DNA of 64,000 bases from Psychrobacter glacincola (GTDB lineage: Bacteria; Pseudomonadota; Gammaproteobacteria; Pseudomonadales; Moraxellaceae). The notes under the pieces were generated by a model. It had not been told where the DNA came from. It did not search any database and was given only the letters and a program-made list of their open reading frames with translations. Below, piece after piece: positions 9,247-17,507 of this stretch. The DNA is taken from assembly GCF_904846075.1 (NCBI RefSeq), contig NZ_CAJGZH010000003.1, positions 248,001 through 312,000 on the forward strand, given 5' to 3'. How positions within the stretch are numbered: the stretch's first letter is position 1; the number at the start of each line of letters is the position of its first letter. The position numbers and the translations under genes are program-made.

Positions 9247-11250
9247 CTATCTCATCAAAAGCTCATTCACACGTTTTAAATAAGCGGCTGGATCATCTAA
9301 TTGACCGCCATCTGCTAGTAAGGCTTGGTCAAAAATTACTTGCGCCAATTTATCAAAATCGACGTCAGATTGCTCGCTAGTCTCTAACTTTTTAATCAAT
9401 GGATGATCAGGGTTGACCTCTAATGTCGGCTTGCTTTCTGGCACATCTTGACCCATTTGTTTAAGCATCTGAATCATTTGCGGCGATAGCTCACCTTCCC
9501 CAACGACCAAGCAGGCAGGACTATCAACCAAACGCGTCGATACTTTCACATCTTTGGCACGTTCGCCTAACGCTGCTTTAAGTTTATCAACGACTGGCTT
9601 CATGGTTTCTTGCGCTTTTTCTGCTTCCGCCTTTTCAGCTTCGTCTTGCAAATCGCCCAAATCAACGGCACCTTTCGCGATATTTTGTAGCGGTGTCTCA
9701 TCAAATGAGGTCAAGAAATTCATCGCCCACTCATCAACACGGCTGGTCATCAAAATAACTTCGATACCTTTCTTTTTAAACAGCTCAAGTTGTGGGCTAT
9801 TTTTAGCAGCTGCTAGATTGTCAGCCGTTAGATAATAGATGGCTTTTTGACCCTCCTTCATACGCGCTTTATAGTCTTCAAAGCTGGTCGTCACACTATC
9901 CTGAGTACTGGTCGCATAACGTAGCAATTTGGCAATACGTTCTTGATTGCCCATGTCTTCGCCAACGCCTTCTTTGATAACATCACCAAATTCAGCGTAG
10001 AACTGCGCGAATTTTTCTTGCTTATCACTGTCTTCACTGTTGGCTAGACTGGCGAGCAAAGTCAAAATACGACGGGCGTTACCATCGCGGATAGACTTTA
10101 CATCACGCGACTCTTGTAATAGCTCGCGGCTGACGTTCAATGGCAAGTCGGCTGAATCAATCACCCCTTTCACGAAACGCAGGTACATTGGCAATAATTG
10201 CTCAGCTTCATCCATAATAAAGACGCGCTTCACGTATAGCTTTAGTCCATGCTGCTGGTCACGAGTATATAAATCGACAGGGGCTTTTTTCGGAATATAT
10301 AGTAGCTGAGTATACTGAACACGACCTTCGACACGGTTATGCGTCCATGCTAGTGGCGCGTCCATGTCATAGGTGATATTTTTATAAAAATCGATATACT
10401 CTTCATCTTCAATCTCAGATGCCGTACGTGTCCATAGCGCGCTGGCTTTGTTGATAGTTTCCCATTCATCAGTCAATACCATCTCGCCACCAGCAGGTGC
10501 GTCGTCGTTCTCATTCTCTTTGACATCTTCTTGCCAAACTTCTTTACGCATCTGAATCGGTAAGCTGATATGGTCTGAGTATTTATTAACCAACTGCTTA
10601 ATTTTGCCACGGTCTAAATAGCTGTCTTCACCCTCAGAATATTGCTCTTTTAAATGCAAAGTAATGGCAGTGCCACGAGTTTCTTTAGTGATAGGCTCAA
10701 CGGTAAAGCTACCCGTACCATCTGATACCCAGCGCACGCCCTTATCCGCAGGCTCGCCCGCTTTACGTGTTTCAACGCTAATCGTATCGGCAACGATAAA
10801 ACCTGAATAGAAGCCAACCCCAAACTGTCCGATTAATTGACCATCTTGCTTTTGTGATTCAGACAGCTTGTCTAAAAATGCTTTAGTACCGGACTTGGCA
10901 ATCGTACCCAAGTTTTCGATGGCATCAGCTTCGTTCATGCCGATACCATTATCGGTAAAGGTGATGGTTTTGGCATCTTCATCGACAGCAATGCGAATGC
11001 GCAGCTCGCCATCGTCTTCATAAAGACTGTCATCATTGGTCGCTTCAAAGCGCAATTTATCACAGGCATCAGAGGCGTTTGAAACCAGCTCACGCACAAA
11101 GATATCAGAATTAGAATAAAGCGAATGGGTCACTAGATGTAGCAGTTGCGCTACTTCCGCCTCAAAGGTATGTTTTTTTAATTCAGGGCTGCTTTTATTA
11201 ACATTGATGCTATCAACTTTTTGGTTATCAACTGGGGTCTGTTCACTCAT
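9247..11250 (-). CDS. htpG: Chaperone HtpG (Hsp90)
   Basis: Bacterial Hsp90, an ATP-dependent cytosolic chaperone. The 667 residues run through the N-terminal GHKL ATPase ([31 protein letters not shown]), the middle domain (RGVIDS-type segment [16 protein letters not shown]) and the C-terminal dimerisation domain. It is somewhat longer than the E. coli protein (624) because of an N-terminal extension of about 25 polar residues. AAAGGAG precedes the ATG. Transcription likely starts from the sigma-32-type promoter at 11366-11393. A strong terminator follows. Confidence 0.97.
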   Translation of the reverse strand: MSEQTPVDNQKVDSINVNKSSPELKKHTFEAEVAQLLHLVTHSLYSNSDIFVRELVSNASDACDKLRFEATNDDSLYEDDGELRIRIAVDEDAKTITFTDNGIGMNEADAIENLGTIAKSGTKAFLDKLSESQKQDGQLIGQFGVGFYSGFIVADTISVETRKAGEPADKGVRWVSDGTGSFTVEPITKETRGTAITLHLKEQYSEGEDSYLDRGKIKQLVNKYSDHISLPIQMRKEVWQEDVKENENDDAPAGGEMVLTDEWETINKASALWTRTASEIEDEEYIDFYKNITYDMDAPLAWTHNRVEGRVQYTQLLYIPKKAPVDLYTRDQQHGLKLYVKRVFIMDEAEQLLPMYLRFVKGVIDSADLPLNVSRELLQESRDVKSIRDGNARRILTLLASLANSEDSDKQEKFAQFYAEFGDVIKEGVGEDMGNQERIAKLLRYATSTQDSVTTSFEDYKARMKEGQKAIYYLTADNLAAAKNSPQLELFKKKGIEVILMTSRVDEWAMNFLTSFDETPLQNIAKGAVDLGDLQDEAEKAEAEKAQETMKPVVDKLKAALGERAKDVKVSTRLVDSPACLVVGEGELSPQMIQMLKQMGQDVPESKPTLEVNPDHPLIKKLETSEQSDVDFDKLAQVIFDQALLADGGQLDDPAAYLKRVNELLMR

Positions 11251-11365
11251 AAAAAACTCCTTTAATTTATGTCAAAAACGTATCATAAAATAGCAATCAT
11301 TTGACTGTCTCTACTCAGCTACAAATTAAGCAGTTCAATTTTGAATATCGCTAAGCTGTTTATAC

Positions 11366-11393
11366 TAATAGGGGCGCAGCAGAAAATTTCAAG
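11366..11393 (-). promoter_or_regulatory. Sigma-32 (heat-shock) promoter of htpG
   Basis: Read on the minus strand, CTTGAAA (11393-11387), a 12-bp spacer, then CCCCTATTA (11374-11366). This matches the RpoH consensus CTTGAAA-N11-16-CCCCATNT very well and lies about 115 bp upstream of htpG, a classical heat-shock gene. Confidence 0.8.
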
Positions 11394-11412
11394 CTAAAAA
11401 GCACAATTCAAC

Positions 11413-11444
11413 AAAAACACCGCCCTAGTTTCCTAAGGCGGTGT
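11413..11444 (-). terminator. Rho-independent terminator after the catalase gene
   Basis: Stem ACACCGCC (11417-11424) pairs with GGCGGTGT (11437-11444). Read on the minus strand it is followed by a T run (A run at 11413-11417). It sits 60-95 bp past the catalase stop codon and just before the htpG promoter. Confidence 0.75.
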
Positions 11445-11507
11445 CGTTATATCGATAATAGGTTTAGCAAATAGATTTAGTAATACGTTTTTAGATAAAC
11501 CTATCAA

Positions 11508-13052
11508 CTATAAGCAGCTTGGCAAATGCAGCGCTGGATCTGACTCACGAGCATTCATCGCATCTTCAACCGTTAAGCCTAGTGCTTTGGCAACGCCTGC
11601 GCCATAAGCAGCATCACACCAGTTACAGTTGCGAATGTGGCGATACTGAATAAAGTCCGGCACACCAGCCATATTATTCGCTGTGTTTTCAAATAGCACT
11701 TGTTGTTGCTCAGCACTCATCAAATTAAACAATGCGCGAGGTTGGCTAAAATAATCGCTATCATCTTCACGGAAATCATAATGCGCCGCATAGCCGTCAA
11801 TTTTTAATGGTGGCTCAGCATAATCAGGTTGCTCTTGCCACTGGCTAAAGCTGTTTGGCTCATAATGCGGGCGACTGCCATAGTTATCATCGACACGGCC
11901 TTGACCATCACGATGATTGCTCATCACAGGGCAACGCGGCTTATTGACCGGAATCTGTTGATGATTGACACCGACACGATAACGCTGAGCATCGGCATAG
12001 TTAACCAAGCGGTTTTGTAGCATTTTATCTGGTGAAACGCTGATACCCGGTACCAAATTACTTGGGGCAAATGCGGCTTGTTCCACATCGACAAAGTAGT
12101 TGTCAGAGTTTTTATTTAATTCAAACTCACCCACTTCAATCAGCGGATAATCCCCTTTTGGCCATACTTTGGTCAAGTCAAACGGATGATAAGGAACAGT
12201 ATCCGCCTCAGCTTCTGGCATGATTTGCACATACATTTTCCATTTTGGGAAATCGCCATTTTCGATGGCATCGTACAAATCTTTTTGATGACTCTCACGA
12301 TCAGAACCAACCACCTCTGCCGCTTCTGCGTCGGTTAAGTTCTTGATGCCTTGTTGCGTGCGGAAATGGAATTTTACCCAAAAACGTTCTTTGGCTTCAT
12401 TCCAAAAACTATAGGTGTGCGAGCCAAAACCATGCATATTTCTGTACGAGGCTGGCAGACCGCGATCACTCATAACGATAGTAACTTGATGCAAAGCTTC
12501 TGGTAATAAAGTCCAAAAGTCCCAGTTGTTGGTCGCCGAACGCATATTGGTACGTGGATCGCGTTTGACGGCTTTGTTTAAATCTGGGAATTTGCGCGGA
12601 TCACGTAAGAAGAACACAGGTGTATTATTTCCCACCATATCCCAGTTACCTTCTTCGGTGTAGAATTTCAAAGCAAAACCGCGGATGTCACGCTCAGCAT
12701 CAGCCGCGCCGCGCTCACCTGCGACGGTACTAAAGCGCGCAAACATCTCAGTCTGTTTACCCACTTCGCTAAAAATATCCGCACGGGTATAATTAGTGAT
12801 GTCATTGGTCACGGTAAAAGTACCAAATGCGCCAGAGCCTTTGGCGTGCATACGGCGTTCTGGAATCACTTCACGGACGAAATTTCCTAACTTTTCATTG
12901 AGCCAAACATCTTGCGCCAATAATGGGCCGCGTTTGCCTGCGGTCATGCTGTTTTGATTGTCTGCCACTGGTGCGCCATTGCCCATGGTCAATTGGGTCG
13001 GTGCATAAGGACATTTTTTATCGCTCATATCGTTGTTTATGTCGTTGCTCAT
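11508..13052 (-). CDS. katA: Monofunctional haem catalase
   Basis: Disproportionates hydrogen peroxide to water and oxygen; haem enzyme. 514 residues from the chosen ATG, a small-subunit (clade 3-like) length. The distal His lies in [14 protein letters not shown], the distal Asn in [13 protein letters not shown], and the proximal haem-ligand Tyr in [14 protein letters not shown]. The start at 13052 is favoured because AGGAG lies 7 bases upstream; the ATG two codons earlier is too close to that site. No cleavable signal peptide. Upstream dyad elements at 13095-13132 may mediate oxidative-stress control. The symbol katA is by family type; the exact subtype is not proven. Confidence 0.94.
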   Translation of the reverse strand: MSNDINNDMSDKKCPYAPTQLTMGNGAPVADNQNSMTAGKRGPLLAQDVWLNEKLGNFVREVIPERRMHAKGSGAFGTFTVTNDITNYTRADIFSEVGKQTEMFARFSTVAGERGAADAERDIRGFALKFYTEEGNWDMVGNNTPVFFLRDPRKFPDLNKAVKRDPRTNMRSATNNWDFWTLLPEALHQVTIVMSDRGLPASYRNMHGFGSHTYSFWNEAKERFWVKFHFRTQQGIKNLTDAEAAEVVGSDRESHQKDLYDAIENGDFPKWKMYVQIMPEAEADTVPYHPFDLTKVWPKGDYPLIEVGEFELNKNSDNYFVDVEQAAFAPSNLVPGISVSPDKMLQNRLVNYADAQRYRVGVNHQQIPVNKPRCPVMSNHRDGQGRVDDNYGSRPHYEPNSFSQWQEQPDYAEPPLKIDGYAAHYDFREDDSDYFSQPRALFNLMSAEQQQVLFENTANNMAGVPDFIQYRHIRNCNWCDAAYGAGVAKALGLTVEDAMNARESDPALHLPSCL

Positions 13053-13094
13053 AGTCATACTCCTGTGAATAGCAAATGGATTAAAGTACAAAAC

Positions 13095-13132
13095 CTATTC
13101 TGAATACGCTTCTATTAATAGTTCCAGAATAG
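13095..13132 (-). promoter_or_regulatory. Nested dyad with ATAG/CTAT half-sites upstream of catalase
   Basis: CTATTCTG (13095-13102) is an inverted repeat of CAGAATAG (13125-13132) and encloses the palindrome CTATTAATAG (13112-13121). ATAG/CTAT half-sites are typical of OxyR operators, although the spacing here is not the classical one. It lies 43-80 bp upstream of the catalase start codon. Confidence 0.35.
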
Positions 13133-13440
13133 TTGTCAGCTTGTTCGAAAAACGGTTTGTTTTTTTCATAGTAATGTCTAATGACAGTCATGTTCTGTGG
13201 TTAGATACTATTACAACCCATTACCATTGATTTGTATAATTAATTAATTACATGATTTCGTTTTGTTTTTCAGAACCACTTAACTTGTTTTTTACTCATC
13301 CAAATACTTTACTCCTTAGGATGGTTGTTATTAACATCGATAAATATTAACAGTGCAAGCACTCTCTATTAGCCTTGCTATCACTTTTTTAAAGCGAATT
13401 GACCATATCAAATAGAGCTTAATTAAATACCACAGAGCAA
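13133..13440. other. AT-rich intergenic gap upstream of catalase
   Basis: Apart from the dyad next to it I see no gene, RNA or hairpin terminator in this spacer. It should carry the catalase promoter. Confidence 0.5.
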
Positions 13441-14259
13441 TTAACGCGGCATCGGACGAATCGTCAATATTTGCTCACTACGACCAAAAGGGCCATTGAT
13501 GTCATGTAACACAGCGCTCGTTAAACCAATGCCATCATTGCCATACTGTTGCACCGCTTCGATGCCAAGCCAGCGACCTTGCGGCGCGCGATGCATATGA
13601 ATTTGCAAATCCGTATTGGGAAACATCCATTCTAATTCTGACAAGCCAAGCCCAAGTCGCGGCACAACGCCATTGGCCGTATCGACCATGCCCAATAGAT
13701 GCACCAAGTCATCAGTTGGCTTGCCCTCAATCATCTCCACATCATTAGTAATCCAGACCATACCGCGTCCTGGGCGACGCTGCGTATCATCAGCGACCAA
13801 GCGCACACTCTCAATAAACCCGCCCGGCCAGCCTTTCATGTCTTCCCAAATGGGCAACTCTTCGGGCTTATGTACCGCTTTTTGGTCTTCAATGCCTGCA
13901 ATATCGCTGGTATCTTGGGTCATTAGACGCCATGCCCGCGCGATAATCGCATCACGACCGCGACTGCTCATGACTGCTTCAATAAGCTCAATGGTCTTGC
14001 CCGGACGAATACAACGCGTGGTAACGGTAAAGTCATCCAGTGGAATCAATCCTAAGATATCTAGGCTGATACGAGCGATACGCATGTTTTCTTGCGGCGC
14101 ATAACCGTTGAGCTCAGCCGTGAGCAATCCTGTCGCTGGTGCCATATGCTGTTCATGCTCATTCCAAGCACCTTGGGCATGTTTGGTTGGCTGATAATGT
14201 GCGACGTTGACGCCGTCTTCTCGCTGTTCGCGTTTGATAAAGTTATAATAAGCTGACAT
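13441..14259 (-). CDS. Acyl-CoA thioesterase-like (double hotdog) protein
   Basis: A 272-residue protein resembling the thioesterase-like superfamily (TesB-type double hotdog). Features include HAQGAWNEHEQHMAPATGLLTAELN in the first hotdog, a central RPGKTIELIEAVMSSRGRDAIIARAW strand-helix segment, and LGMVDTANGVVPRLGLGLSELEWMFPNTDLQIHMHR in the second hotdog. The acyl substrate cannot be predicted. AGGA precedes the ATG. A small membrane-protein gene lies 14 bp upstream and the two are probably co-transcribed. Confidence 0.75.
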   Translation of the reverse strand: MSAYYNFIKREQREDGVNVAHYQPTKHAQGAWNEHEQHMAPATGLLTAELNGYAPQENMRIARISLDILGLIPLDDFTVTTRCIRPGKTIELIEAVMSSRGRDAIIARAWRLMTQDTSDIAGIEDQKAVHKPEELPIWEDMKGWPGGFIESVRLVADDTQRRPGRGMVWITNDVEMIEGKPTDDLVHLLGMVDTANGVVPRLGLGLSELEWMFPNTDLQIHMHRAPQGRWLGIEAVQQYGNDGIGLTSAVLHDINGPFGRSEQILTIRPMPR

Positions 14260-14273
14260 GACTGTCCTATGAT

Positions 14274-14519
14274 TTATTTGATAAGCTCTTGTTGTTTTAA
14301 TTTAAGAACCTGTCGACTCTTAATGACAAAAAATAATGCAACGACCATCGCGGCAATTAATACGCCATAAAAAACACTCTTTTCTCGCATAAAATGCAGA
14401 ATATTACTGCCTAACACGAATCCCACCACCACGATGACAAACAAATTCACTTTCAATTGTTTATTAACCTCAGCGAGAGTGGCTTCTGCCAATACAAATC
14501 CTTTTTTTTGCTTTTTCAT
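14274..14519 (-). CDS. Small two-segment membrane protein
   Basis: 81 residues, lysine-rich at both ends, with two hydrophobic segments at about 25-42 (LFVIVVVGFVLGSNILHF) and 51-67 (VFYGVLIAAMVVALFFVI). No family recognised. It lies 52 bp downstream of ispH and 14 bp upstream of the thioesterase gene, so it is probably in one transcript with them. Confidence 0.65.
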   Translation of the reverse strand: MKKQKKGFVLAEATLAEVNKQLKVNLFVIVVVGFVLGSNILHFMREKSVFYGVLIAAMVVALFFVIKSRQVLKLKQQELIK

Positions 14520-14571
14520 TTTGCGTTACCTACTATACGTTACCTATTAGATGTCTTGTACAAAGCCTTAT

Positions 14572-15528
14572 CTACTTACCCACTTGGGTGACTGGGATAC
14601 GCAAGGCTTTAGGCAGACTGAAAGTGACATTTTCTTCGATGCCTGATAGCTCACTCGGTAAATCACCACCCCAATCTTGCAACTGCTGTAGTACTTCTTG
14701 AATCAGTACTTCGGGTGCTGATGCGCCAGCGGTGACGCCGATACTCTGCACACCATCTAACCAGCTTTTATCCATCTCACTGGCATTGTCGATTAAATAC
14801 GCACGGCAATTCATCCGCTCAGCCAGCTCACGCAGACGATTGGAATTGGATGAATTGGGCGAGCCGACCACCAAGACCACCTCACAGCGACTGGCTAAGT
14901 CTTTTACCGCATCTTGGCGGTTTTGCGTGGCATAACAGATATCGTCTTTGCGCGGACCTTGGATACTAGGGAATTTTTCACGCAGTGCATCGATGACGCG
15001 CGCTGTGTCATCCATAGATAAGGTCGTTTGGGTAACAAATGCCAAACGTTCGGCATTTTGTACGCTCAATGCTGCCACATCGGCTTCGTTTTCAACCAAA
15101 TGAATGTGACCGCCGTGGCGACGGTTAAAGCGCCCCATCGTGCCTTCCACTTCGGGATGTCCAGCATGCCCAATCAATACCGCATCCATACCCTCTTGCG
15201 CAAATTTAGCGACTTCGATATGTACCTTAGTGACCAGCGGACAAGTGGCATCAAATACGGTCAAATCGCGGCGCTCAGCCTCATCTTCGACAGCTTTTGA
15301 GACGCCATGAGCAGAAAAAATAACGATAGAGCCATCTGGTACTTCATGAAGTTCTTCCACAAAGACCGCACCGCGATTGGCCAAATCAGAGACGACAAAT
15401 TTATTATGTACCACCTCGTGACGGACATAAATGGGCGGTTCAAAACGTGTCAATGCTTCGTTCACAATCGCAATCGCGCGATCCACACCAGCACAAAATC
15501 CACGTGGATTGGCAAGATAAATTTGCAT
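14572..15528 (-). CDS. ispH: 4-hydroxy-3-methylbut-2-enyl diphosphate reductase
   Basis: Last enzyme of the MEP isoprenoid pathway, making IPP and DMAPP; a [4Fe-4S] enzyme. 318 residues from the ATG at 15528, which gives the canonical start [15 protein letters not shown]. The three cluster cysteines are in [21 protein letters not shown] and [12 protein letters not shown] start five codons earlier is possible but not typical. Conserved TTLSMDDT and [13 protein letters not shown] segments are also present. Confidence 0.96.
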   Translation of the reverse strand: MQIYLANPRGFCAGVDRAIAIVNEALTRFEPPIYVRHEVVHNKFVVSDLANRGAVFVEELHEVPDGSIVIFSAHGVSKAVEDEAERRDLTVFDATCPLVTKVHIEVAKFAQEGMDAVLIGHAGHPEVEGTMGRFNRRHGGHIHLVENEADVAALSVQNAERLAFVTQTTLSMDDTARVIDALREKFPSIQGPRKDDICYATQNRQDAVKDLASRCEVVLVVGSPNSSNSNRLRELAERMNCRAYLIDNASEMDKSWLDGVQSIGVTAGASAPEVLIQEVLQQLQDWGGDLPSELSGIEENVTFSLPKALRIPVTQVGK

Positions 15529-15619
15529 AAGAGGGCCTATCATTAGATAATTTATTATTAAAGCTTAAATACACGACATTACTGTCAAAAGCTCTAATTC
15601 AAAAATTGGGATGAATTCA

Positions 15620-15856
15620 TTACGCTACTTTAGCATAATTTACTTTTATTGCCTTTGAAAATAGCACGGTACTAGAGGCTGTTTTAACTAGAAGCACCCA
15701 CATATTCATACGTTCAAAGTATTTCTCCATAGTGGCAGCGTTAACTGCACTTAATGCACCAAAAATGTGATTTATACTGAGTCGCCCTATGCCATCTTTA
15801 CGCCGCTTCGATGATAACGACTGGTCAAAGGCGGCTTTAATTAAAATAAAAGCCAC
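15620..15856 (-). CDS. Doubtful 78-codon reading frame, possible dispersed repeat
   Basis: The predicted peptide is basic (AFDQSLSSKRRKDGIGRL...KAIKVNYAKVA) with no recognised domain and no convincing ribosome binding site. The ispH-gmk spacer is otherwise non-coding, and this could be a genuine small protein, the decayed remnant of one, or a repeat element. I have an impression that similar sequence occurs elsewhere in related genomes but cannot verify it. Confidence 0.3.
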   Translation of the reverse strand: MAFILIKAAFDQSLSSKRRKDGIGRLSINHIFGALSAVNAATMEKYFERMNMWVLLVKTASSTVLFSKAIKVNYAKVA

Positions 15857-15893
15857 AAAAGCAGTTTATAATAGTGCATCGATGACAATGTCT

Positions 15894-15920
15894 ATCGCCA
15901 TACATGATGGCGATTTTTCT
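15894..15920 (+). terminator. Hairpin followed by T run, upstream of gmk
   Basis: ATCGCCAT (15894-15901) pairs with ATGGCGAT (15907-15914) around a 5-nt loop, followed by TTTTT-C-TTTTT. It has the form of a plus-strand terminator although no plus-strand gene precedes it. A TATAAT lies at 15867-15872. Confidence 0.65.
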
Positions 15921-16010
15921 TTTTACCAGTTTTGAATTGTTTACTAAAACAGCTTTGGCTCTTTTACTCGCACAGATTTGACTAGCACACACTCCATTAG
16001 GACACATTGT

Positions 16011-16637
16011 ATGACAGGTTCATTATTTATTATTACTGCCGCCTCAGGTACGGGCAAAACCTCACTGGTAAAGCAGCTACTTGCCACGACTAACGACTTA
16101 ACCGTCAGCGTATCACACACCACGCGCACGCCACGTCCCGGCGAGATTGATGGTCACCATTATCATTTTACCGACGTCGAAAACTTTGTGACTGCCATTG
16201 GTGAAAACAAGTTTTTAGAACATGCTGAGGTCTTTGGTAATTACTATGGTACCTCGGAGCAAAGTGTGCGGACGCAGTTAGAAGCAGGCGTCGATGTTAT
16301 TTTAGAGATTGATTGGCAGGGCGCACTACAAGTCAAAAAAATCTTTACTGACGCCATTATGATTTTTATTTTACCGCCAAGTATTGCCACTTTACGTCAG
16401 CGTCTATCGACGCGTGGGCAAGATACTATGGAGGTAATAGAGCAACGTCTGGCTGGCGCAGTGACTGAGATGGCGCAATATGTCCATTTTGATTTCGTGA
16501 TTATTAATGACAATTTTGAGGTCGCTTTAACTGAGCTAAAAGCCATTATCGTGGCGGATAGGCAGACGCTTAAGCGTCAACAGCAGCGGTATCATCGCAC
16601 CATCAGCAATTTACTTAGCAATAAAGTAGAAGAGTAA
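16011..16637 (+). CDS. gmk: Guanylate kinase
   Basis: Phosphorylates GMP to GDP with ATP; cytosolic. 208 residues from the ATG at 16011, which gives the canonical start [19 protein letters not shown] with the P-loop. Further motifs are [19 protein letters not shown] (GMP binding) and [15 protein letters not shown]. An ATG 33 bases earlier is in frame but the alignment and the TTAGGA upstream favour this one. It heads the gmk-rpoZ-spoT gene order known from other gammaproteobacteria. Confidence 0.96.
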   Translation: MTGSLFIITAASGTGKTSLVKQLLATTNDLTVSVSHTTRTPRPGEIDGHHYHFTDVENFVTAIGENKFLEHAEVFGNYYGTSEQSVRTQLEAGVDVILEIDWQGALQVKKIFTDAIMIFILPPSIATLRQRLSTRGQDTMEVIEQRLAGAVTEMAQYVHFDFVIINDNFEVALTELKAIIVADRQTLKRQQQRYHRTISNLLSNKVEE

Positions 16638-16681
16638 AGCAAGAACGAAATACTACTGTCAACTCAGTCGATGAGCGCTTA

Positions 16682-16705
16682 TTAATAGATACGTTAATAG
16701 ACACG
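16682..16705. repeat. 12-nt tandem duplication in gmk-rpoZ spacer
   Basis: TTAATAGATACG (16682-16693) is followed directly by TTAATAGACACG (16694-16705), with one mismatch. It lies just upstream of the rpoZ promoter. Confidence 0.6.
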
Positions 16706-16735
16706 CAAAAAGCAACTACTCGGCTGGGCAAAAAA

Positions 16736-16744
16736 TGCTATAAT
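16736..16744 (+). promoter_or_regulatory. Extended -10 promoter for rpoZ
   Basis: TGCTATAAT is a perfect extended -10 element (TGnTATAAT), about 90 bp before the rpoZ ATG. The -35 is poor, as is usual for this class. Confidence 0.5.
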
Positions 16745-16834
16745 GTCTCGCTATCCCCCTTTATATTTTGATATTATTTTTATTGAGTGGCGGGCAAGCT
16801 CCGTGACTAATAAAAACAACCGAGGTAGCTACAT

Positions 16835-17095
16835 ATGGCACGAGTGACGATTGAAGATTGTTTGGATAATGTTGATAATCGCTTTGAACTGATTTTAGTG
16901 GCAAGCAAACGCGCACGTCAATTGGCTAAAGGTATCGCTGAACCATTGGTTGATGTGGATAATGACAAGCCTACGGTATTAGCATTGCGTGAAATCGCTG
17001 CTGGTAAAATCACTCGCGATATCCTAAATCAGCCAGAGCACAACTTTGCCACCAGTTCATTAGATTTGGCACTGTCAGGCGATCATGGTTTTTAA
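16835..17095 (+). CDS. rpoZ: DNA-directed RNA polymerase omega subunit
   Basis: 86 residues, starting [33 protein letters not shown], the family signature. Omega assists assembly of the polymerase and helps bind ppGpp in proteobacteria. GAGGTAG precedes the ATG. It lies between gmk and spoT, the conserved order. Confidence 0.96.
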   Translation: MARVTIEDCLDNVDNRFELILVASKRARQLAKGIAEPLVDVDNDKPTVLALREIAAGKITRDILNQPEHNFATSSLDLALSGDHGF

Positions 17096-17203
17096 GACAC
17101 TGTATTATTAAGATACAGCATTGAAGATTTGTCTTATAAAAACTATAAAGCTAACCACTGCCTTATAAGACAAATACACACAGTGATGACATATTGACGA
17201 GAG

Positions 17204-17228
17204 ACCACAGCATAGGCTGTGGTTTTTT
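17204..17228 (+). terminator. Rho-independent terminator after rpoZ
   Basis: CCACAGC (17205-17211) pairs with GCTGTGG (17216-17222) around ATAG, followed by six T. It lies 110 bp past the rpoZ stop, so spoT is probably transcribed from its own promoter in the remaining 280 bp, where I could not assign one. Confidence 0.8.
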
Positions 17229-17507
17229 GGTTGTAATAGCTGGTTGCTGTGATATTGCTTTGACTGTTTTAGTCGCCATTTATACCTCAAAACCTACCAT
17301 TGAGTTAGAATTTCTAAATTTTTATAGCACCTGTTCGCTTAGCAGTTGACATTGAATGCGATTTACGATTAATTAGAGGATGGTCTACCTATTTTTATCT
17401 TTTTTCTCGAGATTTTTTATATTTATAGTATTCCAGCATTCATTCAGTCACCATTTACCCGATAGACAGTCAGGCAAACAGGTAATGGAAAATAGGATCG
17501 TTACTTT

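Noticed and set aside
13616..14104. 162-codon plus-strand frame opposite the thioesterase gene
   Set aside because: Antisense shadow of a gene with coherent protein family features; no independent support.
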